From assembly GCF_030504955.1 (NCBI RefSeq), contig NZ_JAUKTR010000001.1:1-64000 (forward strand): a DNA stretch of 64,000 nt, written 5' to 3'. Below, in pieces: positions 63,197-64,000 of the stretch; positions within the stretch are counted from its first letter, which is position 1, and every line of letters starts with the position of its first letter. This stretch comes from Peiella sedimenti (GTDB lineage Bacteria > Pseudomonadota > Alphaproteobacteria > Caulobacterales > Caulobacteraceae). The notes under the pieces were generated by a model, which saw nothing but the letters and a program-made list of their open reading frames with translations, was not told the DNA's origin and did not search any database. Both the position numbers and the translations under genes were made by a program.

Positions 63197-63976
63197 TTAC
63201 CCGTGCCCGCCGAACCCCTCGCCCAGATAGACGCGGCGGACTTCGGGGTTGTCGATGATCTCGCTGGGCGTGCCCTCGAACAGCACCTCGCCCGAGTGGA
63301 TGATGGCCGCCCGGTCGATGATGTCGAGCGTCTCGCGGACGTTGTGGTCGGTGATCAGCACGCCGATGCCGCGACCGGACAGGTATCGGATCAGCTCGCG
63401 GATATCGGCGATGGCCAGGGGATCGATGCCGGCGAAGGGCTCGTCCAGCAGCATGAAGCTGGGCTCGGACGCCAGGGCCCGGGCGATCTCGACGCGGCGG
63501 CGTTCGCCGCCCGACAGGCCCAGGGCGGGGGCCTTGGCCAGATGGGAGATGTGCAGCTCTTCGAGCAGGCGGGCCGCCTCTGTGCGGACCTTGGAGCGGT
63601 CGCGCTCGCGCATCTCGACCACGGCCATGACGTTCTGCTCGACCGTCATGCCGCGGAAGATGGAGGCCTCCTGCGGCAGATAGCCGATGCCCAGGCGGGC
63701 CCGCTGGTACATGGGCTGGGCGGTGATGTCCTCGCCGTCCAGATAGATCGAGCCGTAGTCGGCGCTGACCAGGCCCGTGATCATGTAGAAGGTGGTGGTC
63801 TTGCCCGCCCCGTTCGGACCGAGCAGGCCGGCCACCTCGCCCCGGCGCAGGCGCAGGGAAACGTTCTTGACCACGGGACGTCCGCCGAAGGAGCGGCCGA
63901 CCTCGTCGACGATCAAGCCTTCGGTATCGCCTGCGGAAGCGGCGATCGAGGCCGCCCGGAGGGACGGATCGGACAT
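63197..63976 (-). CDS. lptB: LPS export ABC transporter ATP-binding protein LptB
   Basis: A 259-residue ABC ATPase. Walker A GPNGAGKT (53-60), Q-loop LPQEASIF, signature LSGGERRRVEIARAL, Walker B FMLLDEPFAGIDPLA and the H-loop TDHNVRE. It drives LPS extraction with LptFG. The N-terminal 20 residues extend beyond E. coli LptB. ATG 63976 is taken; TTG 63997 and starts beyond the window edge are possible, so the 5' end is not fully certain. Confidence 0.95.
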   Translation of the reverse strand: MSDPSLRAASIAASAGDTEGLIVDEVGRSFGGRPVVKNVSLRLRRGEVAGLLGPNGAGKTTTFYMITGLVSADYGSIYLDGEDITAQPMYQRARLGIGYLPQEASIFRGMTVEQNVMAVVEMRERDRSKVRTEAARLLEELHISHLAKAPALGLSGGERRRVEIARALASEPSFMLLDEPFAGIDPLAIADIRELIRYLSGRGIGVLITDHNVRETLDIIDRAAIIHSGEVLFEGTPSEIIDNPEVRRVYLGEGFGGHG

Positions 63977-64000
63977 GGCGGCGAGGTAGTCGGTCAAGGC

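Overview
The window is ordinary, very GC-rich chromosomal core of an alphaproteobacterium. The best fit is Caulobacteraceae, probably Brevundimonas or a close relative. This rests on gene content and order: efp-suhB, rpmI-rplT-pheS-pheT, aroA-cmk-rpsA-ihfB, rpoN downstream of lptB with hpf and ptsN nearby, the cell-cycle adaptor cpdR beside an N-formylglutamate amidohydrolase, alphaproteobacterial AddAB, and alphaproteobacterial DUF families (DUF1134, DUF1150, FYDLN-acid, BA14K). I see no prophage, insertion sequence, CRISPR array or plasmid module. The taxonomic call is inference; there is no rRNA gene here.

Layout. 1-7.4 kb: a minus-strand 6S-like RNA, suhB and efp; a PfpI/DJ-1 protein; a membrane protein/small HTH pair behind a palindromic operator; an alpha/beta hydrolase; a 58-residue ORF; an HxlR regulator divergent from a thioesterase-fold protein; a biosynthetic thiolase; and a HAD phosphatase. 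7.4-12.8 kb: DUF1134, then the pheT-orf-pheS-rplT-rpmI block. 13-23.9 kb: a drug-type MFS exporter, an AraC regulator, a secreted protein with a HEGRH zinc motif, a deoxyhypusine-synthase-like enzyme, a BA14K-like protein, and an overlapping kefF-kefC-DUF885 operon, then ppa. 24-31 kb: a compact small RNA that matches the MmgR/alpha-r8 family, N-formylglutamate amidohydrolase, cpdR, thiE, two tandem LytM peptidases and an MsbA-like ABC exporter. 31-41 kb: rpmE, an L,D-transpeptidase, an IscU-like scaffold, yidD-thrS, three glycosyltransferases, an HMG-CoA lyase, and phaR with a partner ORF. 41.9-51.8 kb: a tightly overlapping operon of acyltransferase, tsaE, amgK, murU, addB and addA, followed by trxA. 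51.9-58 kb: rplS, trmD, mscL, ihfB, rpsA, cmk and aroA. 58-64 kb: FYDLN-acid protein, tRNA-Ala(GGC), DUF1150, ptsN, hpf, DUF4337, rpoN and lptB.

Themes. Envelope work is prominent: two LytM peptidases, an L,D-transpeptidase, AmgK/MurU peptidoglycan recycling, LptB, DUF1134 and glycosyltransferases. Translation and genome maintenance fill most of the rest. Polyhydroxybutyrate metabolism shows at three separate points: the thiolase, phaR and the MmgR-like RNA, whose S. meliloti relative controls PHB; the functional link here is inference.

The most interesting items are two unannotatable-by-ORF RNAs (6S-like and MmgR-like), an unknown protein translationally coupled between pheS and pheT, a HEGRH secreted protein of no family I recognise, a bacterial deoxyhypusine-synthase homologue that keeps its catalytic lysine, and an HTH/membrane pair with a perfect inverted repeat on its promoter. 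I did not find a clearly new multi-gene defence or metabolic system.
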